From Aestuariivirga sp. (GTDB taxonomy: Bacteria > Pseudomonadota > Alphaproteobacteria > Rhizobiales > Aestuariivirgaceae), in assembly GCA_020252385.1 (NCBI GenBank), contig JADCDC010000320.1, positions 1-7,645 of the forward strand: a DNA stretch of 7,645 bases. The letters run 5' to 3'. Of this stretch, positions 1 to 5,890 are shown piece by piece (position 1 is the first letter of the stretch; the number at the start of each line of letters is the position of its first letter). The notes beneath the pieces were generated by a model that did no database searches, was not told the origin of the DNA, and worked only from the letters and a program-made list of their open reading frames with translations. Made by a program: the position numbers and the translations under genes.

Positions 1-1250
1 GCGATGACCTCGGCATGCTTCGCGAGTTCCGGATAGGCCTTGCCGGTGACATAGGCCACCGACGTGCGCTTCATGAAGTCATGGACCGTGAGGGGCGAGC
101 CGGTCCTTGCCCAGCCGCTGGTCGGCAGCACGTGGTTGACGCCGATCACGAAGTTGCCGAGCGTTGCCGGGGTGTGGCGGCCGAGCAGGATCTCGCCCGC
201 ATGTTCGAGCCGGCCCAGATACTGGAAGGGCTCCTCGGAATGAACACCCAGGTGCTCCGGCGCATAGTCATTGCAGAAGGCGATGGCCTCGGCCTCGTCG
301 CGCGCCAGCACGATGCCGCCCATGGGACCGCAGAGCACGGCGGAGGAATAGGCCACACGCTGCTCGCCCATCTGCTTCCAGAACTCGGGGATCGCGGCCA
401 TCGCGTCCTCCGCCACCTTGGCATCCCAGGTGACGAGGAAGGCGGAGGAGTCCGGCCCGTGTTCCGATTCGATGATGAGGTCGAGGCCGGCCAGGCGGCC
501 ATCCGCCGTCCCGTCCGCCAGCACGATGAGCTCGCTCGGGCCCGCCGGCGTTCCGGTGTCGATGACATGCGATACGAGGCGCTTGGCGGCACCCACCCAG
601 GGGCTTCCCGGCCCCACCACCTTGGCGCATTTCGGCACCGTCTCGGTGCCATAGGCCACCGCCGCGATGCCCTGTGCGCCGCCCGCCTTGAACACCTTCG
701 AGACCCCGGCCATGCGCGCGGCCACCAGTGTCGCGTCATCGAGCGTGCCGTCTGGACCGGGCGGCGTGATGATGGCGATCTCCTTCACGCCGGCAACGGA
801 CGCCGGGATCGACGTCATCATGACGGAGGACGGAAAGGCCCCCTTGCCGCGCGGCACATAGCAGGCGACGGAGGGAATAGGCGTCGTCCGGTCGCCGGCG
901 AAGACGCCGGGGCGGATCTCGTGGAACCACATCTCCTCCGGCTTCTGGTCCTCGTGGAAGCGGCGGATCGAGCCCGCCATGAAGGCCAAGGCCTCCTTCA
1001 CCTCGGGCACCAGCGTGCGCTCGGCGCGGGCGAAGTCCGCCTCCGTCGCGGCCAGTTCATGGGCCTCGACCGGCGCCTTGTCGAACTGGCGGGCGAAGCG
1101 GGCCAAGGCCGCGTCGCCCTCATGGCGCACCGCCCAGATGATGGGCTTCACCTTCTCCTCATATTCGGAGAGGTCCGACTCGGTGCGCTTCAGGAGCTGG
1201 TCGCGCGCGGTGCGCGTCATCTTCGAGAGGTCGTGGAAGGAAATGGGCAT
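1..1250 (-). CDS. HisD-family NAD-dependent dehydrogenase, non-histidine paralogue (C-terminus cut by window edge)
   Basis: The first 416 residues of a histidinol-dehydrogenase-fold protein; E. coli HisD has 434, so roughly the last 20 are missing. Visible family motifs are YVPRGKGAFPSSV (131-143), KAGGAQGIAAVAYGT (188-202), GPGSPWVG (213-220), AGPSELIVLAD (236-246), SEHGPDS (262-268), the catalytic pair Glu332-His333 in APEHL, and NHVLPTSG (372-379). Family members oxidise an alcohol to an acid with NAD+ on a metal centre. Two metal positions differ from HisD: Gln259 is Glu261 here and Asp360 is Asn366 (alignment from memory; the offset is constant on either side). With catabolic neighbours, a sugar or sulfonate alcohol dehydrogenase (HpsN is such a paralogue) is likelier than histidine synthesis. 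The ATG at 1250 follows the upstream stop by 4 bp with a GGA seven bases before it. It is the last visible gene of the leftward operon. Fold is certain; substrate unknown. Confidence 0.9.
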   Translation of the reverse strand, partial: MPISFHDLSKMTRTARDQLLKRTESDLSEYEEKVKPIIWAVRHEGDAALARFARQFDKAPVEAHELAATEADFARAERTLVPEVKEALAFMAGSIRRFHEDQKPEEMWFHEIRPGVFAGDRTTPIPSVACYVPRGKGAFPSSVMMTSIPASVAGVKEIAIITPPGPDGTLDDATLVAARMAGVSKVFKAGGAQGIAAVAYGTETVPKCAKVVGPGSPWVGAAKRLVSHVIDTGTPAGPSELIVLADGTADGRLAGLDLIIESEHGPDSSAFLVTWDAKVAEDAMAAIPEFWKQMGEQRVAYSSAVLCGPMGGIVLARDEAEAIAFCNDYAPEHLGVHSEEPFQYLGRLEHAGEILLGRHTPATLGNFVIGVNHVLPTSGWARTGSPLTVHDFMKRTSVAYVTGKAYPELAKHAEVI

Positions 1251-1254
1251 GTGA

Positions 1255-2160
1255 TTATCCGAATGTCTTGTGCCAGTGGCGGGCGATGTCGATGCGGCGG
1301 GCAATCCACACCTTGTCGTGGGCGAGAACATGGTCGATGAATTTCGCGAGGCCAAGCGCGCGGCCGGGCCTTCCCACGAGGCGGCAGTGGAGGCCCACAG
1401 ACATCATCTTCGGCGAACCGCGCCGGCCCTCTTCATAAAGGCAGTCGAAACTGTCCTTCAGATAGTGGAAGAAGTGATCGCCGGTGTTGAAGCCCTGCGG
1501 TGTCGCGAAGCGCATGTCGTTGGCATCGAGCGTGTAGGGGATGATGAGGTGCCTGCCGCCATCGGGCTTCTTCAGGAAGTAGGGGAGATCGTCGGAATAG
1601 TCGTCGGAGGAATAGAGGAAGCCCCCCTCCTCCATCACCAGCCTCGTGGTGTTCATGGAGCAGCGGCCGGTGTACCAGCCGAGCGGGCGCTCGCCCGTCA
1701 CTTGGCTGTGGATGCGGATCGCCTCGGCGATCTGGCGGCGCTCCTCCTCTTCCGCCATGTCCTTGTGCTCGACCCATTTGAGGCCGTGGCTGGCGATTTC
1801 CCAATCGGCTTCCTTCATCGCCTCGACCTGCTCGGGCGAGCGCATCAGCGCATGGGCGACGCCATAGATGGTGAGCGGTACGCGCTTCCCCGTGAACATG
1901 CGCCACAGCCGCCAGAAGCCGGCGCGGGCGCCATATTCATAGATCGATTCCATGTTCCAGTGGCGCTGGCCGGGCCATGCTTGCGCGCCCACGATCTCCG
2001 ACAGGAAGGCTTCTGACGCTGCATCGCCATGGAGGATGTTGTTTTCGCCCCCCTCCTCGTAGTTGAGGACGAACTGCACGGCGACAAAGGCCCCGCCCGG
2101 CCATTGCGGATCGGGGATCGCCCGGCCGTAGCCCTTCATGTCACGTGGGTAGTCGCTCAT
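1255..2160 (-). CDS. puuE-like: PuuE-type allantoinase/cyclic amide hydrolase (polysaccharide deacetylase fold)
   Basis: A complete 301-residue protein, the usual length of PuuE, the metal-independent allantoinase described from Pseudomonas fluorescens. It resembles remembered PuuE sequence throughout: YPRDMKGYG near the N-terminus (4-12), NYEEGGEN (33-40), an acidic-aromatic NMESIYEYGARAG block (69-81), ASHG (123-126), GWYTGR (161-166), VMEEGGFLYSSD (175-186), IPYTLDANDMRF (207-218), and LHCRLVGRP (257-265) before RRIDIARHWH near the end. The NodB-like fold hydrolyses C-N bonds in cyclic ureides or imides; the protein should be cytoplasmic, as no signal peptide is seen. The start at 2160 has a strong GGGAGGAC ribosome site within the 11-bp gap after the deglycase stop. 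Nothing else here belongs to purine breakdown, so the real substrate may be a different cyclic amide. The family call is secure, allantoin as substrate is not. Confidence 0.9.
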   Translation of the reverse strand: MSDYPRDMKGYGRAIPDPQWPGGAFVAVQFVLNYEEGGENNILHGDAASEAFLSEIVGAQAWPGQRHWNMESIYEYGARAGFWRLWRMFTGKRVPLTIYGVAHALMRSPEQVEAMKEADWEIASHGLKWVEHKDMAEEEERRQIAEAIRIHSQVTGERPLGWYTGRCSMNTTRLVMEEGGFLYSSDDYSDDLPYFLKKPDGGRHLIIPYTLDANDMRFATPQGFNTGDHFFHYLKDSFDCLYEEGRRGSPKMMSVGLHCRLVGRPGRALGLAKFIDHVLAHDKVWIARRIDIARHWHKTFG

Positions 2161-2171
2161 GCCGTCCTCCC

Positions 2172-3185
2172 TCAGTAGGACACCTTCCGGTAATAGCGGC
2201 GCTGGTCAAGCGGATGATTGCGCTTCACCGCAAGATGGACCGTAAGCCGCTCCAGAAGCGTTGAGAGGATCACGGGTGAAATGAGCGCGCGCGTCGCCGG
2301 GGACAGGCCCTCAAGCTCCACGGCGGCGGCGTCGAGCACCGTCAGCCGGTCGGTGAAGCGGCGGGCGAAGGCCTCGGCGCGCTCGCAGAGTGGACGTGCG
2401 TGATCCTCGCCCTTCAGCACGATGACGCTGACGCCGGTCTCGACCAGTTCGAAGGTGCCGTGGAAAAAGTCGGCTGCGTGCACCGGCCTCGTGCGCAGCC
2501 ACTGCTGCTCCTCGAGGACGCACATGCTGACGTACCAGGCCGGGGCCCAGCTGCCGCCGGCACCGGTGACGATGTGATAGGTCTCGGGTGCCAGCGCCGT
2601 CGCGAGGCGCTCCGCCTCCGCCGCGAAGGACTGCTTGGCGGCGATGAGCAGGCGGGGAAGCAGCGAGAGCTCCCTGACCGTCTCCGTGTAGGCGGCGAAC
2701 TCGCCGCGATGCGCCATCACCGACAGGGCGACGAGCAGGGATTGCAGGTAAAGCGACTCCGGGGCCGTCTGGTCATCGGCGAAGTTGATGAAGGCCTGCG
2801 AGGCCTGAAGCGCCAGCGGTGTTCCGTCGTGCCCGACGAGTGCGAGCACGTCGGCACCCCGCTCGCGGGCAAAGCCAAGGGCCGCGACCGATTCCTTCGT
2901 GGTGCCGGAGACGGAGGGGATCACCACGAGCGAACCCTGGCCCAGCGCGGGGTGGCCGGCGCTGACCAGCTCCGCCGTGACGTCGGTGAAGACGGGAAGG
3001 CCCGAGCGGCGCTGGAGGATCTGGGCCGCGGGCTGCATGAGGATGGCTGCACCCCCAGTTCCGAGGAAGAAGAGGTTGCGAACGCCAGCGTTGAGGCGCG
3101 TGGCGATGGCCTCGTCGATCGCGGGGGCGAGGGCGAGTGCTCCCGACTGGATGGCCTGGAAGCGGTCCGGATCGAGGTTCAGCAT
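2172..3185 (-). CDS. SIS-domain protein, FrlB/FraB-like Amadori (phospho)sugar deglycase
   Basis: A 337-residue protein with two sugar-isomerase (SIS) domains. The first carries LGTGGA (41-46) and the phosphosugar-binding loop SVSGTTKES (91-99). The second carries LEEQQW (224-229) and HAADFFHGTFELVE (236-249). The C-terminal HPLDQRRYYRKVSY (324-337) is typical of fructoselysine-6-phosphate deglycases. Glu226 and His242 are 16 residues apart, the same spacing as the catalytic Glu214/His230 of Salmonella FraB as I recall it, favouring a deglycase over a GlmS-type isomerase. Such enzymes split a 6-phosphorylated Amadori product into glucose-6-phosphate and an amine. No partner kinase is seen here. 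The ATG at 3185 lies one base past the TerC stop and has no clear Shine-Dalgarno, so translation is probably coupled to that of TerC. Family is sure, substrate inferred. Confidence 0.88.
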   Translation of the reverse strand: MLNLDPDRFQAIQSGALALAPAIDEAIATRLNAGVRNLFFLGTGGAAILMQPAAQILQRRSGLPVFTDVTAELVSAGHPALGQGSLVVIPSVSGTTKESVAALGFARERGADVLALVGHDGTPLALQASQAFINFADDQTAPESLYLQSLLVALSVMAHRGEFAAYTETVRELSLLPRLLIAAKQSFAAEAERLATALAPETYHIVTGAGGSWAPAWYVSMCVLEEQQWLRTRPVHAADFFHGTFELVETGVSVIVLKGEDHARPLCERAEAFARRFTDRLTVLDAAAVELEGLSPATRALISPVILSTLLERLTVHLAVKRNHPLDQRRYYRKVSY

Positions 3186-3186
3186 C

Positions 3187-3846
3187 TCAGATCACGACGG
3201 GATAGATCTCGAGGATGCCGCGGTAGATCATGTCGAGCGCCACATACAGGATGATGGCGAGGCCGACATAGGCGATCCAGCGATGTTTCTGCAGCAGCTT
3301 CGCGATGAATGATGCGGCAAGGCCCATGAGCGCGATCGACAGCACGAGCCCGATGATGAGCACGCCCGGATGCTCGCGCGCCGCACCCGCCACCGCCAGC
3401 ACATTGTCGAGCGACATCGAGACGTCGGCGACGATGATCTGCCAGGCGGCCTGGGCGAAGGTCTTGCGGCCGGGGGGTGCTCCCACCGTGCCATCGGCGT
3501 TGATGTCGAGGCCGGTCACGGCCTCAACACCCTCTTCCTCATGGTGGCCATCGCGCAGTTCGCGCCACATCTTCCAGCACACCCAGAGCAGCAGGATTCC
3601 GCCCACCAGAATGAGGCCCAGAACCTGCAGGAGCTGCGTGGTGACGCTGGCGAACAGGATGCGCAGCACGGTCGCCGCGATGATGCCGACGAAGATCGCC
3701 TTGTTGCGCTGGTCCTTGGGCAGGCCCGATGCGGCAAGGCCGATCACCACGGCATTGTCGCCCGCCAGCACGAGGTCGATCATGATGACCTGGCCCAGCG
3801 CCCAGAGGGCCTCACCCGTCGTCAAGGACTGAAGGAATTCCAGCAT
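3187..3846 (-). CDS. TerC-family integral membrane protein (YjbE-like, putative Mn2+/metal exporter)
   Basis: A 219-residue membrane protein of the TerC/Alx/YjbE family, members of which are linked to manganese export and to metalation of exported enzymes. The two signature segments are visible: DLVLAGDNAVVIGLAA (24-39) and DVSMSLDNVLAVAGAA (141-156), each with paired Asp and Asn in a membrane helix. Hydrophobic segments lie near 15-38, 51-69, 73-91, 132-155, 162-184 and 189-207, with a hydrophilic loop between (95-130) containing HHEEE. Length fits the short YjbE branch, without CBS or CorC domains. The ATG at 3846 has GGGAG ten bases upstream. The stop lies one base before the deglycase start, so the two are almost certainly on one message, an uncommon partnership. 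The structured repeats lie upstream, and I see no convincing promoter in front of this gene. Confidence 0.92.
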   Translation of the reverse strand: MLEFLQSLTTGEALWALGQVIMIDLVLAGDNAVVIGLAASGLPKDQRNKAIFVGIIAATVLRILFASVTTQLLQVLGLILVGGILLLWVCWKMWRELRDGHHEEEGVEAVTGLDINADGTVGAPPGRKTFAQAAWQIIVADVSMSLDNVLAVAGAAREHPGVLIIGLVLSIALMGLAASFIAKLLQKHRWIAYVGLAIILYVALDMIYRGILEIYPVVI

Positions 3847-3913
3847 CCGCTACTCCCGAACAGTCGGCTTTCAGCACCAACGGTGATGGAAGCGCAAGGG
3901 TTTCCTTGGGATA

Positions 3914-3934
3914 GGGCCATGTTCCACGTGGCCC
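3914..3934. other. Inverted repeat GGGCCA-9-TGGCCC upstream of TerC gene
   Basis: Six-base perfect arms around a nine-base loop. It is too weak and lacks a T-run for a confident intrinsic terminator. It sits about 70 bp before the TerC start and could be a degenerate piece of the neighbouring repeat family. Confidence 0.3.
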
Positions 3935-3943
3935 CCATCCCGC

Positions 3944-3988
3944 CACTGCCCGTAGCCGAGAGGGCAATCCTCTTCGCCGCCACCCTTC
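3944..3988. repeat. Degenerate half copy of the structured intergenic repeat
   Basis: This stretch resembles the first half of the two full units downstream. It keeps the right arm and flank (GGGCAATCCTCTTCGC at 3962-3977) and a changed left arm (CTGCCC instead of TTGCCC), so only about five base pairs of the hairpin remain. The second hairpin of the unit is absent. It is best read as an old, decayed insertion of the same repeat. Confidence 0.6.
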
Positions 3989-3994
3989 CCCCCA

Positions 3995-4076
3995 CTCGTC
4001 ATTGCCCGCCCCCGAGCGGGCAATCCTCTTCGCGTCCACCAAGGAAGATGCCACGGTCAAGCCGTGGCATGACGAG
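3995..4076. repeat. Structured palindromic repeat, unit 1 (82 bp, two hairpins inside an outer stem)
   Basis: Three nested perfect inverted repeats can be read. The outer ends CTCGTCAT (3995-4002) and ATGACGAG (4069-4076) are complementary over 8 bp. Hairpin A has 9-bp arms ATTGCCCGC/GCGGGCAAT with a six-base loop (4001-4024). Hairpin B has 9-bp arms ATGCCACGG/CCGTGGCAT with a five-base loop (4048-4070). The outer stem and the hairpins share their end bases, so they are alternatives or a fused branched fold. Read leftwards, hairpin B translates as MPRLDRGI. It is probably a non-autonomous interspersed repeat, and it lies just downstream of the oxidoreductase gene in that gene's direction. Confidence 0.88.
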
Positions 4077-4087
4077 AACTATGGTTT

Positions 4088-4165
4088 CGTCATTGCCCGC
4101 CCCCGAGCGGGCAATCCTCTTCGCGGCCACTAAGGAAGATGCCACGGTCAAGCCGTGGCATGACG
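4088..4165. repeat. Structured palindromic repeat, unit 2 (direct repeat of unit 1)
   Basis: Same orientation as unit 1 and identical over 76 of 78 positions; both changes lie in the unpaired linker (GTCC to GGCC, and CACC to CACT). The 9-bp arms of hairpin A (4092-4115) and hairpin B (4139-4161) are perfect, and the outer stem is CGTCAT/ATGACG. It is offset 91 bp from unit 1, and 12 bases separate the 78-bp cores less one. It ends about 20 bp past the stop codon of the oxidoreductase gene, so hairpin B is the first strong structure that leftward transcript meets and may act as a weak terminator or 3' stabiliser. It is followed by CTTCCTTAG rather than a clean T-run. Confidence 0.88.
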
Positions 4166-4184
4166 AGAGGTGGATGAGTCGGTT

Positions 4185-5012
4185 CTATGTAATCCGCTTG
4201 ATCGAGGCGGCGATCTCTTCGGGCTCGAACACGCGCTTCCAGTCGTCGCGCATCAGCATGGGCTTGCCGAACTGGATGGCCTTGTTGCAGGCGTCCGAGA
4301 ACACGCCGGGCTGTTCCTTGAAGATGACGGCACCGAGTATGTTCATGTGCCCGAGCAGGAAGTCGCGCGCCGCCTCGGCGGGGACACCACGGGCCACCAC
4401 CTCGTCCATCGCCTCGCGCATCACGTCGAGGAGCGAGGCGACGACGGTTTCGGAGAGGCCGGGCTCCAGCAGCGCCATCTGCTCCACGCTGACCCGGTGC
4501 GAGCGCATGACGGGGGCCCAGATGGTCCGCGCCACCTCCTCGCCCAGCACATAATGTTCCTCCGGCCCCTGCATCAGTGCGCTGACGATGTGCTGTTTGG
4601 CCGCGACACCGCCGAAGCGGTCGAGCTTCGCGTCGGGATCCGTCTCGTCGTTGAAGATCGGCGGGTGGCAGGGGTGGGTGACGAAATAGGTGAGGTCCGG
4701 GCGCTCCGGCAGGTGGCCGGCGAAGGGGGCCGCGGCATCGAGCACCACCACCATGGTGCCGGGCTTCAGGAGATGCTGGATCGACTGCGCCACCTTGCCG
4801 ATATGGGTGTCGGGCACCGCCAGGATTGCCACCTCCGCACCCGCCAACGCCTGCTCGGCCGACACGCACTGGATGCCGAAGTCCTGGGCGAGCCTTGCAC
4901 GGCCTGCATCGCTCACCTCCACATGACGCACGGAAAAACGCGAGTCCTTCAGGTTTCGGGACAGGCGTTGGCCCATCTTCCCGCCGGCGCCGAAGAGAGC
5001 GATTGACGTCAT
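4185..5012 (-). CDS. NAD-dependent oxidoreductase, PGDH_C type, resembling D-apionate oxidoisomerase (ApnO)
   Basis: A 275-residue protein in two parts. The N-terminal Rossmann domain starts with IALFGAGGKMG (4-14); an acidic Glu32 at the end of the second strand favours NAD. It continues with AILAVPDTHIGKVA (62-75) and VVLDAAAPFAGHL (90-101). After the hinge motif THPCHPPIFNDE (112-123) comes a helical C-terminal domain ending in IQFGKPMLMRDDWKRVFEPEEI (247-267). This layout matches the phosphogluconate-dehydrogenase C-terminal-type family that includes ApnO, which converts D-apionate to 3-oxo-isoapionate in apiose breakdown. The family match is from memory, so apionate as substrate is only a suggestion. 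The ATG at 5012 has GAGG (5021-5024) eight bases upstream. The gene is transcribed away from the aldolase gene and is separated from the leftward operon by the repeats. Confidence 0.85.
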   Translation of the reverse strand: MTSIALFGAGGKMGQRLSRNLKDSRFSVRHVEVSDAGRARLAQDFGIQCVSAEQALAGAEVAILAVPDTHIGKVAQSIQHLLKPGTMVVVLDAAAPFAGHLPERPDLTYFVTHPCHPPIFNDETDPDAKLDRFGGVAAKQHIVSALMQGPEEHYVLGEEVARTIWAPVMRSHRVSVEQMALLEPGLSETVVASLLDVMREAMDEVVARGVPAEAARDFLLGHMNILGAVIFKEQPGVFSDACNKAIQFGKPMLMRDDWKRVFEPEEIAASIKRIT

Positions 5013-5041
5013 GACGAAAACCTCGGATAGTTTTCAGAGTG

Positions 5042-5069
5042 CTTACATGCTGCTGGTATGACAAGTCAA
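5042..5069 (-). promoter_or_regulatory. Candidate leftward promoter for the oxidoreductase gene
   Basis: On the minus strand TTGACT matches five of six consensus -35 bases, and TGTAAG matches four of six -10 bases, with a 16-bp spacer. Its -10 lies about 30 bp before the ATG at 5012, leaving a short leader containing GAGG. The -35 overlaps the operator-like inverted repeat. Confidence 0.4.
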
Positions 5070-5074
5070 CCAGC
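5052..5074. promoter_or_regulatory. Operator-like inverted repeat GCTGGT-11-ACCAGC
   Basis: Six-base perfect arms flank an 11-base spacer that itself holds TGAC-AA-GTCA (5059-5068), a second, almost concentric inverted repeat. Size and symmetry fit a dimeric regulator; the TGGTATGACAA half resembles sites of GntR/FadR-type regulators. It covers the likely leftward -35 and sits upstream of the aldolase gene, so one protein could control both directions. No regulator gene is in the window. Confidence 0.45.
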
Positions 5075-5122
5075 TGACCCCCGGAGCCAGCCGGGTTTGA
5101 TCGAATGGGAGGAGCATCCGAG

Positions 5123-5890
5123 ATGGGGCTCAGGCAGCTTGCAGCTTCGAAGGAGCTGAAGGTCGGTAATTTCATCGTGGAGTTCGCGACGCCGGGGATC
5201 GGGCACATCCTCAAGGTGGCGGGAATGGATTTCGCCTTCTTCGACATGGAGCATTCGGGCTTCTCCTTCGAGACGCTGAAGAGTGCCGTGCGCTATTTCG
5301 AGGCGGCCCAGGTGCCGGTGATCGTGCGCGTGCCGGCGCTTGAGAACGACATGCTGGCCAGGGCTTGCGACATGGGGGCCGAGGGGCTGATCGCGCCCAT
5401 GATCTCGACCGCGGAGCAGGCCCGGGCCATGGTCGACTCGGTGAAGTATTTCCCCGCGGGGAAACGCGGCGTGGGCCTCCAGATGGCGCATGACAATTAC
5501 CGCTCGGCCCCGGTGGCCGATGCGCTGCGCGCCGCCAATGAGCGCACCATGGTGATCTGCCTGATCGAGACGGCCGATGGCGCGAAGAACGTCGATGCCA
5601 TTGCCGCCGTGGAAGGGGTCGACGGGCTGTGGGTTGGCCATTTCGACCTCTCGGTGTCGCTTGGCATTCCGGGTGATTTCGCCCACCCCACATTCGCGGC
5701 CGCCATGGACGGCATCATCGCCGCGGCGAAGAAGCACGGCAAGGCGCTGGGGCGCCTCGTGCCCAGCGTCGAGCAGGGCATCGCCTTCCACAAGCAGGGC
5801 TTCGACTTCATCTGCTATTCGGGCGACATCTGGGTGCTGAGGGACGGGCTCGCCGCCGCGGGCAAGGCGATCCGCGAGGGGGTGCGCTGA
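5123..5890 (+). CDS. HpaI/HpcH-family class II pyruvate aldolase
   Basis: A 255-residue enzyme of the metal-dependent HpaI family, which reversibly splits 4-hydroxy-2-oxoacids into pyruvate (or a similar oxoacid) and an aldehyde. All four catalytic or metal positions known from HpaI align at almost the same numbers: His44 in FDMEHSGF, Arg69 in VIVRVPA, Glu149 in CLIETADG and Asp175 in GHFDLS. The family blocks GAEGLIAPMI (85-94) and YFPAGKRGVG (109-118) are present. I chose ATG 5123 rather than the in-frame ATG at 5105: GGGAGGAG (5107-5114) is an ideal ribosome site for 5123 and would lie inside the longer reading, while no such site precedes 5105. The stop overlaps the next start by one base (TGATG). 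The natural aldol is not known; rhamnonate-, galactarate- or heptanedioate-type aldols are all possible. Confidence 0.93.
   Translation: MGLRQLAASKELKVGNFIVEFATPGIGHILKVAGMDFAFFDMEHSGFSFETLKSAVRYFEAAQVPVIVRVPALENDMLARACDMGAEGLIAPMISTAEQARAMVDSVKYFPAGKRGVGLQMAHDNYRSAPVADALRAANERTMVICLIETADGAKNVDAIAAVEGVDGLWVGHFDLSVSLGIPGDFAHPTFAAAMDGIIAAAKKHGKALGRLVPSVEQGIAFHKQGFDFICYSGDIWVLRDGLAAAGKAIREGVR

Larger units (their letters stand above)
3847..4184. other. 338-bp intergenic region rich in structured repeats
   Basis: No credible gene is present between the oxidoreductase stop and the TerC start. The region holds two near-identical 78-82-bp repeat units, a decayed half copy, and small inverted repeats: CAAGG/CCTTG at 3895-3908 and GGGCCA/TGGCCC at 3914-3934. 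The long gap and hairpins suggest that the leftward message from the oxidoreductase gene either ends here or is processed here. A weak leftward -35-like TTGCGC (3892-3897) lacks a good -10 partner, so I do not call a TerC promoter. Confidence 0.6.
5013..5122. promoter_or_regulatory. Divergent promoter/operator region between oxidoreductase and aldolase genes
   Basis: These 110 bp must hold the start signals for both gene groups. For the leftward gene, TTGACT (5064-5069, minus strand) and TGTAAG (5042-5047) are 16 bp apart and form a plausible sigma-70 promoter. A rightward promoter is less clear: TTCAGA (5033-5038) and TATGAC (5057-5062) at 18 bp is a weak option. The inverted repeat at 5052-5074 lies across both. 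A short hairpin, CCCGG-6-CCGGG (5080-5095), sits before the aldolase ribosome site and may be leader structure. Confidence 0.6.

Noticed and set aside
15..1340. 441-residue open frame on the plus strand
   Set aside because: Antisense to the HisD-like gene; its translation is rich in Arg, His and Gly with no family motif, as is usual for GC-rich shadow frames.
1270..2016. 248-residue plus-strand open frame
   Set aside because: Lies antisense inside the PuuE-like gene, which has full family motifs; no ribosome site or recognisable domain.
2400..3254. 284-residue plus-strand open frame
   Set aside because: Antisense to the SIS gene, low-complexity charged composition, no motif.
3847..3860. GGGAGTAGC on the minus strand just before the TerC start, resembling the 5' end of the yybP-ykoY manganese riboswitch
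   Set aside because: It is 12-15 bases from the ATG, so the rest of the aptamer would have to lie in the coding sequence; it is better explained as the ribosome binding site.
4139..4161. Intrinsic terminator for the oxidoreductase gene
   Set aside because: The stem is strong but is followed by CTTCCTTAG, not a clear T-run, and the same hairpin occurs as part of a repeat; termination is possible but not supported enough to call.
3995..4165. Possible CRISPR array from the two direct repeats
   Set aside because: Only two long, highly structured units with a 12-13 base gap; no spacer pattern and no cas gene.
3370..4554. 394-residue plus-strand open frame crossing the repeats
   Set aside because: Antisense to the TerC and oxidoreductase genes, and translates the palindromic repeats in the middle; not a plausible protein.
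4090..5247. 385-residue minus-strand open frame ending in MPRLDRGI-type residues
   Set aside because: Overlaps the oxidoreductase gene in another frame; the tail comes from the repeat hairpin and the rest is Arg/Gly-rich shadow sequence.
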